A stretch of 64,000 nucleotides of DNA from Fodinicola acaciae. Its GTDB lineage: Bacteria > Actinomycetota > Actinomycetes > Mycobacteriales > HKI-0501. This document shows, piece by piece, positions 35,610 to 44,789 of the stretch. Position 1 is the stretch's first letter. Each line of letters begins with the position of its first letter. The translations under genes and the position numbers were made by a program. The notes below the pieces were generated by a model that worked only from the letters and a program-made list of their open reading frames with translations, did not search any database and had not been told where the DNA came from. The DNA lies in assembly GCF_010993745.1 (NCBI RefSeq), contig NZ_WOTN01000003.1, positions 1,612,001 through 1,676,000 on the forward strand. Reading direction: 5' to 3'.

Positions 35610-36500
35610 ATGACAACCGACGACGGCACCGGCGAGAAGAAGAGCCGCGGCTCGCCATACGACACCGCACTCAAGCTGCTGCGGCCGCAGAGCTACCAGC
35701 AGCTTTGCGCGTGGCTCGGCACTCCACTGCCGGACCACATCGACGTACGCAAGGAGCAGGAGCTGGAAGGCCCGCGACTGCGCGTCGACCTGGTCATCCG
35801 GCTCGCGCCGACCAACTGGCTGCACATCGAGTTCGAGAGCCGGCCGACCACCGAGACCGCGCTGCGGATGCTGCTTTATGCCAGCCGGATGCTCCATCTG
35901 AACCCGAAGATCCGGCTCCGGCAGGTGCTGGTCATCCTCGGTCCGCACGGTGACGTGCCGGAGACGTGGCAGCGGGACGGCATCGCCATTCGGTTTCGGG
36001 TGTTCAAGCTCCGCGAGACCGATCCCGAGCCGCTGCTTGCCTGCGCCGGCACCGCGCCGTTCGCCGCACTCGGTCGCGCAGCCAACAGGAAGAAGCGCGT
36101 ACGGTTGCTGGCGCGCGCTCTGCTGGTGATTTGGCATTCGGACTGTTCCAGGGATTATTGTCGCGATCTGATGCATGTGGCCGTGACCCTTGCCGAGATA
36201 TACTTGTCGGACGCTCAGATCGATAGCGCGTGGGAGGAGAGCGTTTTGCCGTACGCACGGACCACGCTGTCAAGGTATATGCGAAACCACCTCGGCGAAA
36301 TCATCGCCGAAAGCAAAGCCGAAGGCAGGGCTGAAGGTAAGGCCGAAGCCGCGATTGCGACGCTTGCGATGTTGATCCGGCGCAGGTTCGGCGACGTGCC
36401 CGATACCGACCAGATCACCACGCGGCTGGCACCGCTCGGCTTGGACGCCGCTGCGAACGCAGTCCTCGACGCGAAGACGTTGGACGAGTTGCGCGGCTGA
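35610..36500 (+). CDS. Rpn/PD-(D/E)XK nuclease family protein
   Basis: The 296-residue protein resembles the Rpn-like PD-(D/E)XK transposase/nuclease group: RVDLVIRLAPTNWLHIEFESRP is the core with the acidic residue and E-x-E element, followed by MLLYASRML. The C-terminal tail has charged repeats (ESKAEGRAEGKAE) and a RRRFGDVP motif common in this family. Related Rpn proteins promote RecA-independent recombination. ATG 35610 was chosen on the gggagg site. A T-rich terminator follows the stop. Confidence 0.75.
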   Translation: MTTDDGTGEKKSRGSPYDTALKLLRPQSYQQLCAWLGTPLPDHIDVRKEQELEGPRLRVDLVIRLAPTNWLHIEFESRPTTETALRMLLYASRMLHLNPKIRLRQVLVILGPHGDVPETWQRDGIAIRFRVFKLRETDPEPLLACAGTAPFAALGRAANRKKRVRLLARALLVIWHSDCSRDYCRDLMHVAVTLAEIYLSDAQIDSAWEESVLPYARTTLSRYMRNHLGEIIAESKAEGRAEGKAEAAIATLAMLIRRRFGDVPDTDQITTRLAPLGLDAAANAVLDAKTLDELRG

Positions 36501-36510
36501 CATAAACGAC

Positions 36511-36547
36511 GACCCCGCTCGGAGTAGGCCGAGCGGGGTCGGGTTTT
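36511..36547 (+). terminator. Intrinsic terminator after the Rpn-like gene
   Basis: GACCCCGCTCGG (36511-36522) pairs perfectly with CCGAGCGGGGTC (36529-36540), followed by GGGTTTT. It lies between the Rpn-like gene and the convergent DUF397 gene. Confidence 0.9.
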
Positions 36548-36557
36548 GTGCGGACCG

Positions 36558-36752
36558 TCAGGCGGTGAAGCCGTTGGCCTTGGTGCTGGCGATGAATGTA
36601 CGCCATTGCGCCGAGCCAAACGCCAATACCGGCGACGACTCGCCGAGCTTCGTGTCCCGAACCGCAATGTCGACATTTTTGCTGCCGACCTCAACGCAGT
36701 TGGACTCGTTGCCACTGTACGTGCTCTTGCGCCAGTTGCGGATACCGGTCAT
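36558..36752 (-). CDS. DUF397 protein
   Basis: The 64-residue protein is a complete DUF397 domain: WRKSTYSGNESNCVEVG, then VAVRDTK-type IAVRDTKLGESSPVLAF, then WRTFIAS. DUF397 genes occur next to DUF5753 helix-turn-helix genes in actinobacteria (WhiJ-type and related loci), where they modulate development or antibiotic production. The ATG overlaps the upstream HTH gene stop by 4 bases. Confidence 0.95.
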   Translation of the reverse strand: MTGIRNWRKSTYSGNESNCVEVGSKNVDIAVRDTKLGESSPVLAFGSAQWRTFIASTKANGFTA

Positions 36753-37690
36753 ATGCCAGCCCTTTCGATGAAGGCTCTCGACTTCTCCGGACTAAGTGCG
36801 GCCTCGAGAAGCCTCTTGAACAAAGCTTCATAACGTCCGACGCGTAGCGGATTGGTCACCTGAACTTCGTCGCTCTCCGTTTCAACGTATGTAACGACGC
36901 TTCCGGTGCGCACGGCGTAAATCGAAAACGAGTTCAGCGGTGGACCGTAGTTGCTGACCTTGGCGTCGATTTCCAACACGCGGATATCGACGTTCGACAA
37001 TGCGGTCATTTCCAAGAGATGGCGGCGCTGTTCGCGCATCACCTCGTCCGGCGCAGCACGTCGAAGGATAACGCCCTCGTCAAGCACGACCGTGAATTTC
37101 AACGGATTCTGAGAACGAGTCAGAATCTTCTGGCGCTCTTGGCGTCCGGCGCTGGCCGCCGCGATGTCAAGCGGCAAGGATGACTCGCGGTCGGAGTAAC
37201 GAACCTTGATATATCCAGGACTCTGCAACAGACCAGGAACGACGACCCACGAGAATTCACGACAACTGCTGGACGTTCCTTCGAGTTCGGCGTAGGCGCG
37301 TTGACGTTCGGGAAGGCCGCTGGTTTTCCACCACATTTGTTCGTTGGCTTCGCGTGCGATGAGGATGAGGGTCCGCGACAGCTCCTCCTCGACCTCCAGC
37401 GTCTCCAGGATGTTCATCACGAGCGCGAGATCCGGCTGCGTCTCACCGGTCTCCAGCCGGGAGATCCGCGCCCCGGACGCGCGCACCTTCTTCCCCAGCT
37501 CACCCTGCGACAGGTCGGCCTTCAACCGCAGCCGGCGGATCTCCTCACCGACCCGCCGCCGGCTGAACCGCGGTCCCGCGGTGGTCGCCACGCCTTCCTC
37601 CCCTGGTGACACCGTACGGCGGCGTAAGCCTTCCGATGCCGCAAAGGCTACCTCATCCGACTCGCCGTCCCGCGGCCCCCTCGCGTCCAT
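36749..37690 (-). CDS. XRE-type helix-turn-helix protein with DUF5753 domain
   Basis: The protein has a Cro/C1 HTH (RRLRLKADLSQGELGKKV, then SGARISRLETGETQP) and a C-terminal DUF5753 domain (YAELEGTSSSCREFSWVVVPGLLQSPGYI). Two starts are plausible: ATG 37690 after GGGAGGT, giving 313 residues, or GTG 37591 after GGGGAGGAAGG, giving 280 residues, the more usual family length. With the overlapping DUF397 gene it forms the WhiJ/AbaA-type regulatory pair peculiar to actinobacteria. Its target is probably the divergent gene pair at 37847-38727. Confidence 0.88.
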   Translation of the reverse strand: MDARGPRDGESDEVAFAASEGLRRRTVSPGEEGVATTAGPRFSRRRVGEEIRRLRLKADLSQGELGKKVRASGARISRLETGETQPDLALVMNILETLEVEEELSRTLILIAREANEQMWWKTSGLPERQRAYAELEGTSSSCREFSWVVVPGLLQSPGYIKVRYSDRESSLPLDIAAASAGRQERQKILTRSQNPLKFTVVLDEGVILRRAAPDEVMREQRRHLLEMTALSNVDIRVLEIDAKVSNYGPPLNSFSIYAVRTGSVVTYVETESDEVQVTNPLRVGRYEALFKRLLEAALSPEKSRAFIERAGI

Positions 37691-37706
37691 AACCTGACCT
37701 CCCGTG

Positions 37707-37815
37707 TTTGCGCTAGCGAATAAAACGGACGAACTGGTTGCGATCAGCCGCCGACTGTGCCATCGTCGGACATCAAGCGCAAATATACGATCCCTTACGC
37801 AATCGTAAGCGCAAA
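37707..37815. promoter_or_regulatory. Repeated AGCGCAAA boxes and an inverted repeat in a divergent promoter region
   Basis: TTTGCGCT (37707-37714) and two direct AGCGCAAA copies (37776-37783 and 37808-37815) lie between the DUF5753 gene and the 37847 gene. CTTACG-caat-CGTAAG (37794-37809) is an additional inverted repeat. The last two AGCGCAAA copies are followed by similar A/T-rich tails (tata / aata). They are good candidates for binding sites of the DUF5753 protein. Confidence 0.55.
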
Positions 37816-37846
37816 AATACGGGTTCACAATGAAAGGCGCTCCGAC

Positions 37847-38149
37847 GTGTACGAACACCGACTGAGCGAGCCGCTCACCAGGCGAGGCATGCAGGCGCTG
37901 TTCGCGGTCGCCGTGCCGCGTACGGTCGGCGACCGGCTCCGCGCGGACCTCTTCGACCGGTGGTGCCGGCGGCTGCAGCAGGCCGCCGAGGAACGCCGGA
38001 TCGTGTGGCTGCCGGCCAGCGGCCAGGCCTACACCTACGTCGAGTTCCCCACCCAGCGGGTGGAAACGACATTGCTGCGGATACTGGAAAACTCGCCGGT
38101 ACCGCCGCACCGGCTGCCGGCGCAGCGACCGGCGGCCACGACCGAATGA
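37847..38149 (+). CDS. Hypothetical protein, about 100 residues
   Basis: I do not recognise this protein. Visible are an Arg-rich helical middle (VGDRLRADLFDRWCRRLQQAAEERR) and a following strand pair (IVWLPASGQAYTYVEFP). No ATG fits well: GTG 37847 is chosen because AAAGG lies upstream and the protein-like composition begins here, but the frame is open to ATG 37757. The TGA overlaps the next ATG (ATGA), so the two genes are coupled. Confidence 0.5.
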   Translation: MYEHRLSEPLTRRGMQALFAVAVPRTVGDRLRADLFDRWCRRLQQAAEERRIVWLPASGQAYTYVEFPTQRVETTLLRILENSPVPPHRLPAQRPAATTE

Positions 38150-38727
38150 CGATCGACCAGCGGACGCAGACCGCCGCCGACCTGTGGAGCTGGTCCGCCG
38201 AGATCGGTGCCATCGCGCTGCGACTCCGGCGCTTCCAGCCGGAGTCGGGTTATTGCCAGCCGACCCGGTGCACCCGAGCCGTGCGGCAGTTGCTCGACGA
38301 TGCCAGCGAAAAGCTGCGCGCCAGAGCATACGCGGAGGCGGGCGAGTGGCAGCCGAGGCACCGGCTGGCGCGCCAGATCGGCGGCTTTCTCGGCTGCCTG
38401 GTGATCAGCTCGGCGGTCACCGCCACGTTTTCGTTGCCAGACCTCGTCAACGTGGTGATCGCGAGCGGCATCTACGCGGGTGCGTACGTCCTTGTCAGCC
38501 GGCTGAGCCTGGACTGGATCTTCCGCCGCTTCGACCATCCGGCCACCCGGATCCACGGCGCCGACGAGGCCTACGCGGCGGCGTACGCCGCGGAACAGAA
38601 AGACGCAGCGGAGCTGCACCTGGTGCTCGACACATCGTTGCGCAAAACCGAGGCGATGCTGGCCAAGATCGAGTCGCTCGGCTGGCCCGAGCGCGTTGCC
38701 TCCGTACGTTTCCCGCCGAGCTGCTGA
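38146..38727 (+). CDS. Membrane protein with two TM helices, unknown function
   Basis: The 193-residue protein has a helical N-terminal region (TRAVRQLLDDASEKLRARAY), two TM helices around residues 85-125 (FLGCLVISSAVTATFSL; VVIASGIYAGAYVLVSR) and a helical C-terminal part (TSLRKTEAMLAKIESLGWPE). The final VASVRFPPSC looks out of character. One base out of frame, a protein-like stretch (TFPAELLKAGLDVQQFLLAAVV) continues to 38828, so the gene may be frameshifted near 38705. It is coupled to the 37847 gene. Confidence 0.55.
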   Translation: MTIDQRTQTAADLWSWSAEIGAIALRLRRFQPESGYCQPTRCTRAVRQLLDDASEKLRARAYAEAGEWQPRHRLARQIGGFLGCLVISSAVTATFSLPDLVNVVIASGIYAGAYVLVSRLSLDWIFRRFDHPATRIHGADEAYAAAYAAEQKDAAELHLVLDTSLRKTEAMLAKIESLGWPERVASVRFPPSC

Positions 38728-38794
38728 AAGCCGGCCTCGACGTGCAGCAGTTCCTGCTCGCCGCGGTCGTGTTGCTCGACACCATGGCCGACGA

Positions 38795-40678
38795 TCAGGC
38801 GACCGGCACCGGTTGGCCGTCGTCATAGCTGGCGTCCTCCGGCGCGGCCGGCAACGCCGACCGGCGCAGGTCGCGCTGGCCGAGCCAGGCGACCAGTGGT
38901 GCGGCCGCGTACGTGATCGCCTGCCAGCCGAAACCGGCCGCCAGCAGGTAGGTGGCTGGTCCGGCCGGCAGGATCAGCGGCACCGCGACGACGATGGCGA
39001 CACACGCGATGCCGAGCATGACCTCCGGCCGCGACTCGCGCAGCCAGTGGAACCGGCCGGGATTGGTGCGAAACTTGTTGGTCCGCCGCCAGAGCGCCGG
39101 TTTTCCGATCAGTACGCTGAAAGCCGCCGTCGACACGGTCGGCTTCACCGCCATCATCGCCACCGATCCACCGACGTACTCGGCGAAACTCCGGCCGATG
39201 ACCGCGCGATAGATCAGCCAGCGCATGACCCGCCTGGCCAGCAGCGCGGCGGCGACCGGCAACAGCAGCAGCGGGTCCAGCGCCGGCGTTTCATGGTGTG
39301 CGACCAGGGAAACCAGCAGAGCCGCACTGATCGGTACGCTGAAGACCGTCAGCCCGGTCATCAGCACGATCAGGCCGTAATGACCGTGCCGAAACCGCTG
39401 CTGCCAGCTCATCCGGCTCGGCCGGCCGCCCAGGAACGCCGGCAGATAGAGCCGCAGGTGTGCCTTGAGCTCCTGGCCCGGACCGTACGTCCAGCGAAAC
39501 CGCTGTTTCTTCAGCTCTGTCAGGGTTTCCGGGATCAGGCCGCGGCCGTGGACGCTGCGCAGATATCTCGACCCGTAGCCGACGGCGTGCACGCGGATGG
39601 CAAACTCGGAGTCCTCGGTCTGGCACCAGCCGGCCCAGCCGCCGGCCGCGTCGAGTGTTTCCAGCCGGATCAACGACATCGTGCCGACGGTGATGCCGGT
39701 GTCGTGCTCGTTCCTGGACACCATCTCGGTGTCGTGGGCCCACTCGTAGCTGGTGTTGACCATCCGCGCGAACGGCGAGTGCGCGAAGTCACGATATGCG
39801 TGTGGACACTGCACGAAACCGAGCTTGGGATCGGCGAAAAACCCGACGGTCTCGGCCAGCCAGCGCGGCGTGACCTGATAGTCGGCGTCGATCAGGCCGA
39901 TCAGCTCGGTCCGCGGGTCGACGTGCGGCCGGGCCCAGTTGAGCGCGCCGGCCTTCGCGCCGGTGATGCCTTCGACGTGCAGGAAGCGAAAACGCGGGCC
40001 GAGCCGTTCGCAGTGCTGCTGGACCGGCCGCCACAGCCGCTCGTCCTTGGTGTTGTTGTCGATCACCAACACCTCGAAGTTCGGATATTCCAGCTTCGTC
40101 AACGCGTTCAAGGTGCCGATGACGATGTCCGGCGGCTCCGCGTACGTGGGCACCTGGATCGTCACCAACGGCGCGTCGGCCGGCGGCCGCCAGCCGGTCA
40201 TCGGCTCGCGCGAGTGGTGCCAACGCCGGCGCAGACCCGCCTCCCAGGCCTCGAACGTCTGCATCAGGCTGGACGGCGTACGCGCCACGCTGAGCACCAG
40301 ACCGATGCCGACCAGCGCGACCGTGACGACACTCGAATTGAGCTTGAACAACTGCGAAAACGCGACGACGACGCCGGCAGCGGTGCTGGCCACCATCGCC
40401 GACCAGGCGGTCGCGCCGGCCGGCCAGAAATCCGCGGCTCGCCAGGTCACCAGCACACCGCCGGCCGCCGCCAACAATGTGACGACGATGACAGTTGTCA
40501 GGTCGAGCCCCACAAAACCGGCGACCACCCCGCCGATCGCCATGCACAGCACCGGATCGGTGATCGCGGCGGCTGGCCGGAGGCGCTTTCTGTGCAGGTC
40601 GATGACAAGTAGCAGCACCGCGCACAGATGCGCGACACCGGTGATGACAAACAACACCTCGGCCACGGCGAGTGGCAT
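38795..40678 (-). CDS. Family 2 glycosyltransferase, cellulose-synthase-like
   Basis: The 627-residue membrane protein has four N-terminal TM helices, a GT2 domain and several C-terminal TM helices. The catalytic motifs are present: IQVPTYAEPPDIV, DADYQV (DxD), QTEDSEF (TED), and KKQRFRW (Q/RxxRW). Such processive enzymes polymerise a sugar nucleotide and export the glucan or related polymer. AAGGAG lies upstream of the ATG. No c-di-GMP PilZ domain is present. Its 3' end overlaps the suspected extension of the 38146 gene. Confidence 0.88.
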   Translation of the reverse strand: MPLAVAEVLFVITGVAHLCAVLLLVIDLHRKRLRPAAAITDPVLCMAIGGVVAGFVGLDLTTVIVVTLLAAAGGVLVTWRAADFWPAGATAWSAMVASTAAGVVVAFSQLFKLNSSVVTVALVGIGLVLSVARTPSSLMQTFEAWEAGLRRRWHHSREPMTGWRPPADAPLVTIQVPTYAEPPDIVIGTLNALTKLEYPNFEVLVIDNNTKDERLWRPVQQHCERLGPRFRFLHVEGITGAKAGALNWARPHVDPRTELIGLIDADYQVTPRWLAETVGFFADPKLGFVQCPHAYRDFAHSPFARMVNTSYEWAHDTEMVSRNEHDTGITVGTMSLIRLETLDAAGGWAGWCQTEDSEFAIRVHAVGYGSRYLRSVHGRGLIPETLTELKKQRFRWTYGPGQELKAHLRLYLPAFLGGRPSRMSWQQRFRHGHYGLIVLMTGLTVFSVPISAALLVSLVAHHETPALDPLLLLPVAAALLARRVMRWLIYRAVIGRSFAEYVGGSVAMMAVKPTVSTAAFSVLIGKPALWRRTNKFRTNPGRFHWLRESRPEVMLGIACVAIVVAVPLILPAGPATYLLAAGFGWQAITYAAAPLVAWLGQRDLRRSALPAAPEDASYDDGQPVPVA

Positions 40679-40743
40679 GCGGCGGGCTCCTTTTGTCGAG
40701 GACTCGCCTCATTGATACCACCGGCCGGCAACCGTGTTTTGCG

Positions 40744-41334
40744 CTAAACGACCACCCGGCCGGCGAAACAGAGAAACTCCGCCTGCACGTCGGCGCCGGC
40801 CGGAATCGGCGTCCTGGGGCCGAAAGCCCACGGCTGGCGCAGCGCCTCGTCCAGCGGCTTGAGGTGCTCGTACACGTGCGCGACCAGGTCCTGGTCCAGC
40901 CGCTCGTCGCCGCCGGTGCCGCGCGCCAGGTCCCAGGTGTGGATGAGTACGTCCTCCGGCAACGCCTCCAGCGTCTGGCCAAACGGAACGAAGCCGACCG
41001 GCGACGGCAGCTGCACGGACCGGCAGGCCGGATCGTCGATCGCGGCGACGAAGGCATCGGCCGTCTGCGACCACGCGGCCGCCAGATCGGCGTCCGCGGC
41101 CGGCTCCGGCACCGTCCCCATTTCCGCGACAGGCACGCCGTACAACGGCTTTGGCTCTGTGCCGCGCAAAGTCGCGACCATCCGGCGAGCCTCGTTGATC
41201 ACGTGCGCGACCACCTGGCGCGCCGTCCAGTCCGGACACGGCGTCGGCGAGTCCCACTGGTCGTCGCCCACGGCCTTGATCCGCGCGAGGAAGCCGTCGG
41301 CGGCACGGCGATAGCGCTCTGCTTGTTCGCTCAT
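40744..41334 (-). CDS. TIGR03086-type metal-binding protein (mycothiol-dependent isomerase-like)
   Basis: The 196-residue protein has the MDMPI/DinB pattern: ADGFLARIKAVGDDQWDSPTPCPDWTARQVVAHVINEARR (residues 13-52) with the conserved PCPDW and HV, a central helix with HTWDLARGTG, and the C-terminal VQAEFLCFAGR. The histidines should bind a metal. The family includes mycothiol-dependent enzymes, but this member has no assigned substrate. It stands alone. Confidence 0.85.
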   Translation of the reverse strand: MSEQAERYRRAADGFLARIKAVGDDQWDSPTPCPDWTARQVVAHVINEARRMVATLRGTEPKPLYGVPVAEMGTVPEPAADADLAAAWSQTADAFVAAIDDPACRSVQLPSPVGFVPFGQTLEALPEDVLIHTWDLARGTGGDERLDQDLVAHVYEHLKPLDEALRQPWAFGPRTPIPAGADVQAEFLCFAGRVVV

Positions 41335-41459
41335 GCACACACAATAGGTAGGAGATTTCCTACCTGTCAAATCTCAACGATCCCGCAACGCTTTCTCAAC
41401 GACCGGTTCCGACGATGTGTCGGGTCAGGACATCCCAATCCGTTGGAACGGGGGAAAGT

Positions 41460-41867
41460 ATGTACAAGCGCATGCTGGCGACGGGCCTGCTGGCCACGGC
41501 GGTCTTCGCGACGATCGGCGCCAATCCGGCCTCGGCGTCGGCGAAACAGGAGATCGACCACGCCAAGGCGGCCATCATGACCGGCTATCACAAGGAATGT
41601 GCCAGCAACGACAACGTGACCGGTTGCGTCATGCCGTACGGCGACATTCTTTGGCTCAAGGACAACGACACCGACGGCTATGGCGTGAAACTGACCTGGA
41701 AGGACACCGACGGCTCCCGTTACGGCCAGTGCCAGGACAACCTCGGCAGTGGCGACTGGAGCCGGTGCAACAAGAACTTCCCGGAAGGTCACGTGATCAG
41801 CTGGTATCTGACCTGGTACGAAGACGGCGCGTGGCACAACGGCGGCAGGCAGACGACGAAGGTCTGA
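41460..41867 (+). CDS. Small secreted protein with signal peptide
   Basis: The 135-residue protein starts with a Sec signal peptide (MYKRMLATGLLATAVFATIG with likely cleavage after ANPASASA). The mature part is about 108 residues with four cysteines (KECASN, GCVMP, QCQDN, RCNK) that could form two disulfides, and many Asp/Trp/Gly residues. I do not recognise a family. GGGGGAAAG precedes the ATG. The stop codon lies in a 14-bp tandem repeat. Confidence 0.75.
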   Translation: MYKRMLATGLLATAVFATIGANPASASAKQEIDHAKAAIMTGYHKECASNDNVTGCVMPYGDILWLKDNDTDGYGVKLTWKDTDGSRYGQCQDNLGSGDWSRCNKNFPEGHVISWYLTWYEDGAWHNGGRQTTKV

Positions 41868-41900
41868 CCGGCCCAATCTGACCGGCCCAATCTGACCGGC
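41863..41900 (+). repeat. Tandem 14-bp repeat, 2.7 copies
   Basis: tctgaccggcccaa is repeated at 41863-41876 and 41877-41890, with a partial copy to 41900. The first copy contains the stop codon of the secreted protein gene. Copies are identical, suggesting a recent slippage event. Confidence 0.9.
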
Positions 41901-41913
41901 ACCGCCGGACGGG

Positions 41914-42588
41914 TCACCGTTGCGGTGGCCCGTCCGACCGCAGGTAGGCGAGCACCGCGAGGACGCGGCGATGCGAGTCCTCGGCCGGCGGCAGGTCGAG
42001 CTTGGCGAAAATGTTGCCGACGTGCTTGCCGACGGTGGCCTCCGACACGAACAACAGTTTCGTGATCGCCGCGTTGGAATGGCCTTCTGCCACCAAAGCC
42101 AGCACTTCCAGCTCCCGTGCGGACAGCCGCGACAGCGGATCGGAGTTGCGGCGCAGCAGCTGGCGTACGACCTGCGGGTCGACGACCGTACCGCCGTCGA
42201 GCACCTGGCGGAGCGAGCCGATGAACTCGGCGATGTCGACGACGCGGTCTTTCAACAGATAGCCGACGCGCGCGCCGCCGGCGGAGTCGAGCAGCTCGGC
42301 GGCATAGCTCTGCTCGACGTACTGGCTGAGCGCCACGACCGCCAGCGACGGATCGGCCGCGCGCAACCGTACGGCCGCGCGCAGGCCTTCGTCGGTGAAT
42401 CCCGGTGGCATCCGGATGTCGGTCACCACCAGGTTCGGCCGGTGCTCGGCGACCGCCGCCTCCAACGCCTCCGCGTCGCCGACCGAGGCCAGCACCTCGA
42501 AGTCGAAGCGGGTCAGCAGGCCGGCCAGCCCCTCGCGGAGCAGCACGCCGTCCTCGGCGAGCACGACCGTGGTTTTCAGCGGCGGCAT
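41914..42588 (-). CDS. LuxR-type response regulator
   Basis: The 224-residue protein has a receiver domain with E12/D13 and phospho-acceptor D57 (VVTDIRMPP), K in YLLKDRV, and a LuxR HTH ([22 protein letters not shown], then [14 protein letters not shown]). It is downstream of and overlaps the sensor kinase gene by 13 bases. It probably controls a small regulon including the kinase operon; no target site is evident. Confidence 0.92.
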   Translation of the reverse strand: MPPLKTTVVLAEDGVLLREGLAGLLTRFDFEVLASVGDAEALEAAVAEHRPNLVVTDIRMPPGFTDEGLRAAVRLRAADPSLAVVALSQYVEQSYAAELLDSAGGARVGYLLKDRVVDIAEFIGSLRQVLDGGTVVDPQVVRQLLRRNSDPLSRLSARELEVLALVAEGHSNAAITKLLFVSEATVGKHVGNIFAKLDLPPAEDSHRRVLAVLAYLRSDGPPQR

Positions 42589-43883
42589 GGCAACTCCACT
42601 CGTACGAGCGTCGGACCACCAATCGGGCTGGACAGGAACATCCTGCCGTTGGCGACGGCGACCCGGTCGGCGAGGCCGGTCAGGCCCGTACCACCGCGCG
42701 CGTCCGCGCCACCGCGTCCGTTGTCGGTCACTTCGATCTCGAGCGTGCCGGCGGTGAGGCGTACGGTCACGGCTGCCTGCGTCGCGGCGCTGTGCTTGAC
42801 GACGTTGGTCAATGCCTCGGCGACGACGAAGTAGGCGGTGCCTTCGAGGTGACCCGGCAGCCGGCCCGGCAGGTCGGCCGAGACGGTGACCGGCATCGGC
42901 GTACGGTCGGCGAGCTCGGCCACCGCGGCCGGCAGGCCACGGTCGGTGAGCACCGGCGGATGGATGCCGCGGATCAGCTCACGTAGCTGCTCCATCAGGT
43001 CTTTGGCCTGGTCATGAGCCTCCGAGACGGCCTTGCCGGCCGGCGACTGCGGGTCGACGTCCATCTTCGCGAGGCCGAGCTGCATGGTCAGGCCGATCAG
43101 CTGCTGCTGCGCGCCATCGTGCAGATCGCGCTCGATGCGCCGGCGCTCCGCCTCGAAGGCGTCGACCAGCCGAGCGCGCGACCGCGACACCTCGACCAGC
43201 TCGGCCTTGAGGTTTTCGCTGTCCACGCCACCGAGCAGCGCGCGACCCATGGTGCCGTGCGCGGCCGCCAGCACCGTCCACAGATATGGCAGCACGGGCA
43301 ACAAAACCACGCCGGCCACCGCGTACGGCACGGCCTGCGACGCGCTGGTCAGCTCGCCGAAGCCGAAGGCGACCGGTCCGTGGCCGTCGGCCAGCACCGG
43401 ACTGATGATCATCACGAAGTCGAACATCGCGGCGATGCCGACGCCGGTGTAGACCAGCGGCACGAGCGTGACGGACGCGACCGCGTACACGCTGGCGCGC
43501 CAGCTCGCCGGGTCGACGTAGAGATTTCGCAGCAGGTCCAACGGTTCGGCGGCGCGGCGCGCGGTGGTGGTCGGCGGCCGTACGCCGAGCAGGCTGAGCC
43601 GGCCGCGTTCGAGCCAGCCGAACGGCACGCCCAGCAGCGGCAACGCGGCCGCGAAGAACACCGCGCCGATCACGAAGAACGGCGCGGCCGCCGAGAGCTT
43701 GTCCTCCTTGAAGAAGATGACGCTCACCATCCACGGAAGGCTCACGAACATCAGCGGAACCGAGAGCAGGCCGACGGTGATCGGCGTGGTGAGCACGTAT
43801 GCCAGCGACCGCCATGGCCAGGCGGTGAACAGGAATCGAGGCGAGGCCAGGGCCTGCCAAACGGTGGTTGTCTGCACGAACAT
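42576..43883 (-). CDS. NarL-type sensor histidine kinase
   Basis: The 435-residue protein has several TM helices in the first 240 residues with a sensor-like membrane domain, then a HisKA_3 domain ([20 protein letters not shown] with the phospho-acceptor His) and an HATPase domain ([35 protein letters not shown]). ATG 43883 was chosen for homology; the frame reaches 43931. It pairs with the response regulator at 41914. Confidence 0.9.
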   Translation of the reverse strand: MFVQTTTVWQALASPRFLFTAWPWRSLAYVLTTPITVGLLSVPLMFVSLPWMVSVIFFKEDKLSAAAPFFVIGAVFFAAALPLLGVPFGWLERGRLSLLGVRPPTTTARRAAEPLDLLRNLYVDPASWRASVYAVASVTLVPLVYTGVGIAAMFDFVMIISPVLADGHGPVAFGFGELTSASQAVPYAVAGVVLLPVLPYLWTVLAAAHGTMGRALLGGVDSENLKAELVEVSRSRARLVDAFEAERRRIERDLHDGAQQQLIGLTMQLGLAKMDVDPQSPAGKAVSEAHDQAKDLMEQLRELIRGIHPPVLTDRGLPAAVAELADRTPMPVTVSADLPGRLPGHLEGTAYFVVAEALTNVVKHSAATQAAVTVRLTAGTLEIEVTDNGRGGADARGGTGLTGLADRVAVANGRMFLSSPIGGPTLVRVELPCRR

Positions 43884-44030
43884 GCACGTTATCCGGGTCG
43901 TACGCGGACGCCAGCGAGGCTGGACGTACACCTGCGGGTATAGCCAGCCCTACCGGTAGGTCCAGCTCCACCGCAAAGATGCGGGCCCGGCGTGATGCCG
44001 GCGACCGTCGTACGGAGTGTGCTGGCAGGC

Positions 44031-44789
44031 ATGGAAACTCCGGCCAAGGCGCGCGTCGGCGCGCTCCTGTGGATCTTCGGCGCGGCGCAGTTCTTCGTCG
44101 CGCACGTCGTCACCCAGCTCAGCTGGCCGACGGCGTACAGCTGGACCGCCAACAACATCAGCGACCTCGGCAACGTGCACTGCGGCATCTGGGACGACAC
44201 CAGGCCGCGCTATGTGTGCTCGCCGCTGCACAACTTGATGAACACCTCGATCGTCATCGAAGGCGTCTGCGTCATCGCCGGCATCGTGCTGGCCGGATTT
44301 GTTTTCCAGCGCGGATTCCTGGCGATGACCGGACGGATCCTGCTGGCCGCGGCCGCCGGCGGTTATCTCCTGGTGGCGTTGAAACCGGCGGACGTCGACG
44401 ACAACCTGCACCTGCTCGGCGCGCTGGTCATCATGGGTTGCGGCAACCTCGGCTTTCTCCTCGCCGCCTGGCCAAACCGGCTGCGAACGCTGACCGCGGC
44501 CACCGGAGCGACCGCGATCCTCGCCGCCATCCTGTTCTTCCACCAGGTCGACCTCGGCATCGGCCTCGGTGGCATGGAACGAGTCGCCGTGTTCGCACTG
44601 CAGTTCTGGACCGTGGTGGCCGGATTCACCCTGCTGCTCAGGGGATCCTGGGGAGAAGATCGGCGAACTCGGACAGAAAGCGGTCGATCGTGGCCACTTC
44701 CTCACGGTCCAGCCGGTGCGCCGGCTCGCGGCAGTACGGACTCTCGAACAGGCCACGCCGCACCGAGATCAGCTTCTCCGCGGCGATGA
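44031..44789 (+). CDS. DUF998 membrane protein with antisense-overlapping tail
   Basis: The protein has six or seven TM helices and the DUF998 pattern (WIFGAAQFFVAHVVTQLSW, then NNISDLGN and SPLHNLMNTSIVIEG). Homology ends at VVAGFTLLLRG near codon 203. The remaining 49 residues are Arg/Ser/Pro-rich and come from the antisense strand of the convergent aldolase gene (152-base overlap from 44638). The original stop was probably lost or replaced. ATG 44031 is preferred; ATG 43992 is in frame. Confidence 0.75.
   Translation: METPAKARVGALLWIFGAAQFFVAHVVTQLSWPTAYSWTANNISDLGNVHCGIWDDTRPRYVCSPLHNLMNTSIVIEGVCVIAGIVLAGFVFQRGFLAMTGRILLAAAAGGYLLVALKPADVDDNLHLLGALVIMGCGNLGFLLAAWPNRLRTLTAATGATAILAAILFFHQVDLGIGLGGMERVAVFALQFWTVVAGFTLLLRGSWGEDRRTRTESGRSWPLPHGPAGAPARGSTDSRTGHAAPRSASPRR

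Noticed and set aside
36558-37690. Toxin-antitoxin module for the DUF397/DUF5753 pair
   Set aside because: The architecture is the actinobacterial regulatory pair. Neither protein has a toxin fold I can see.
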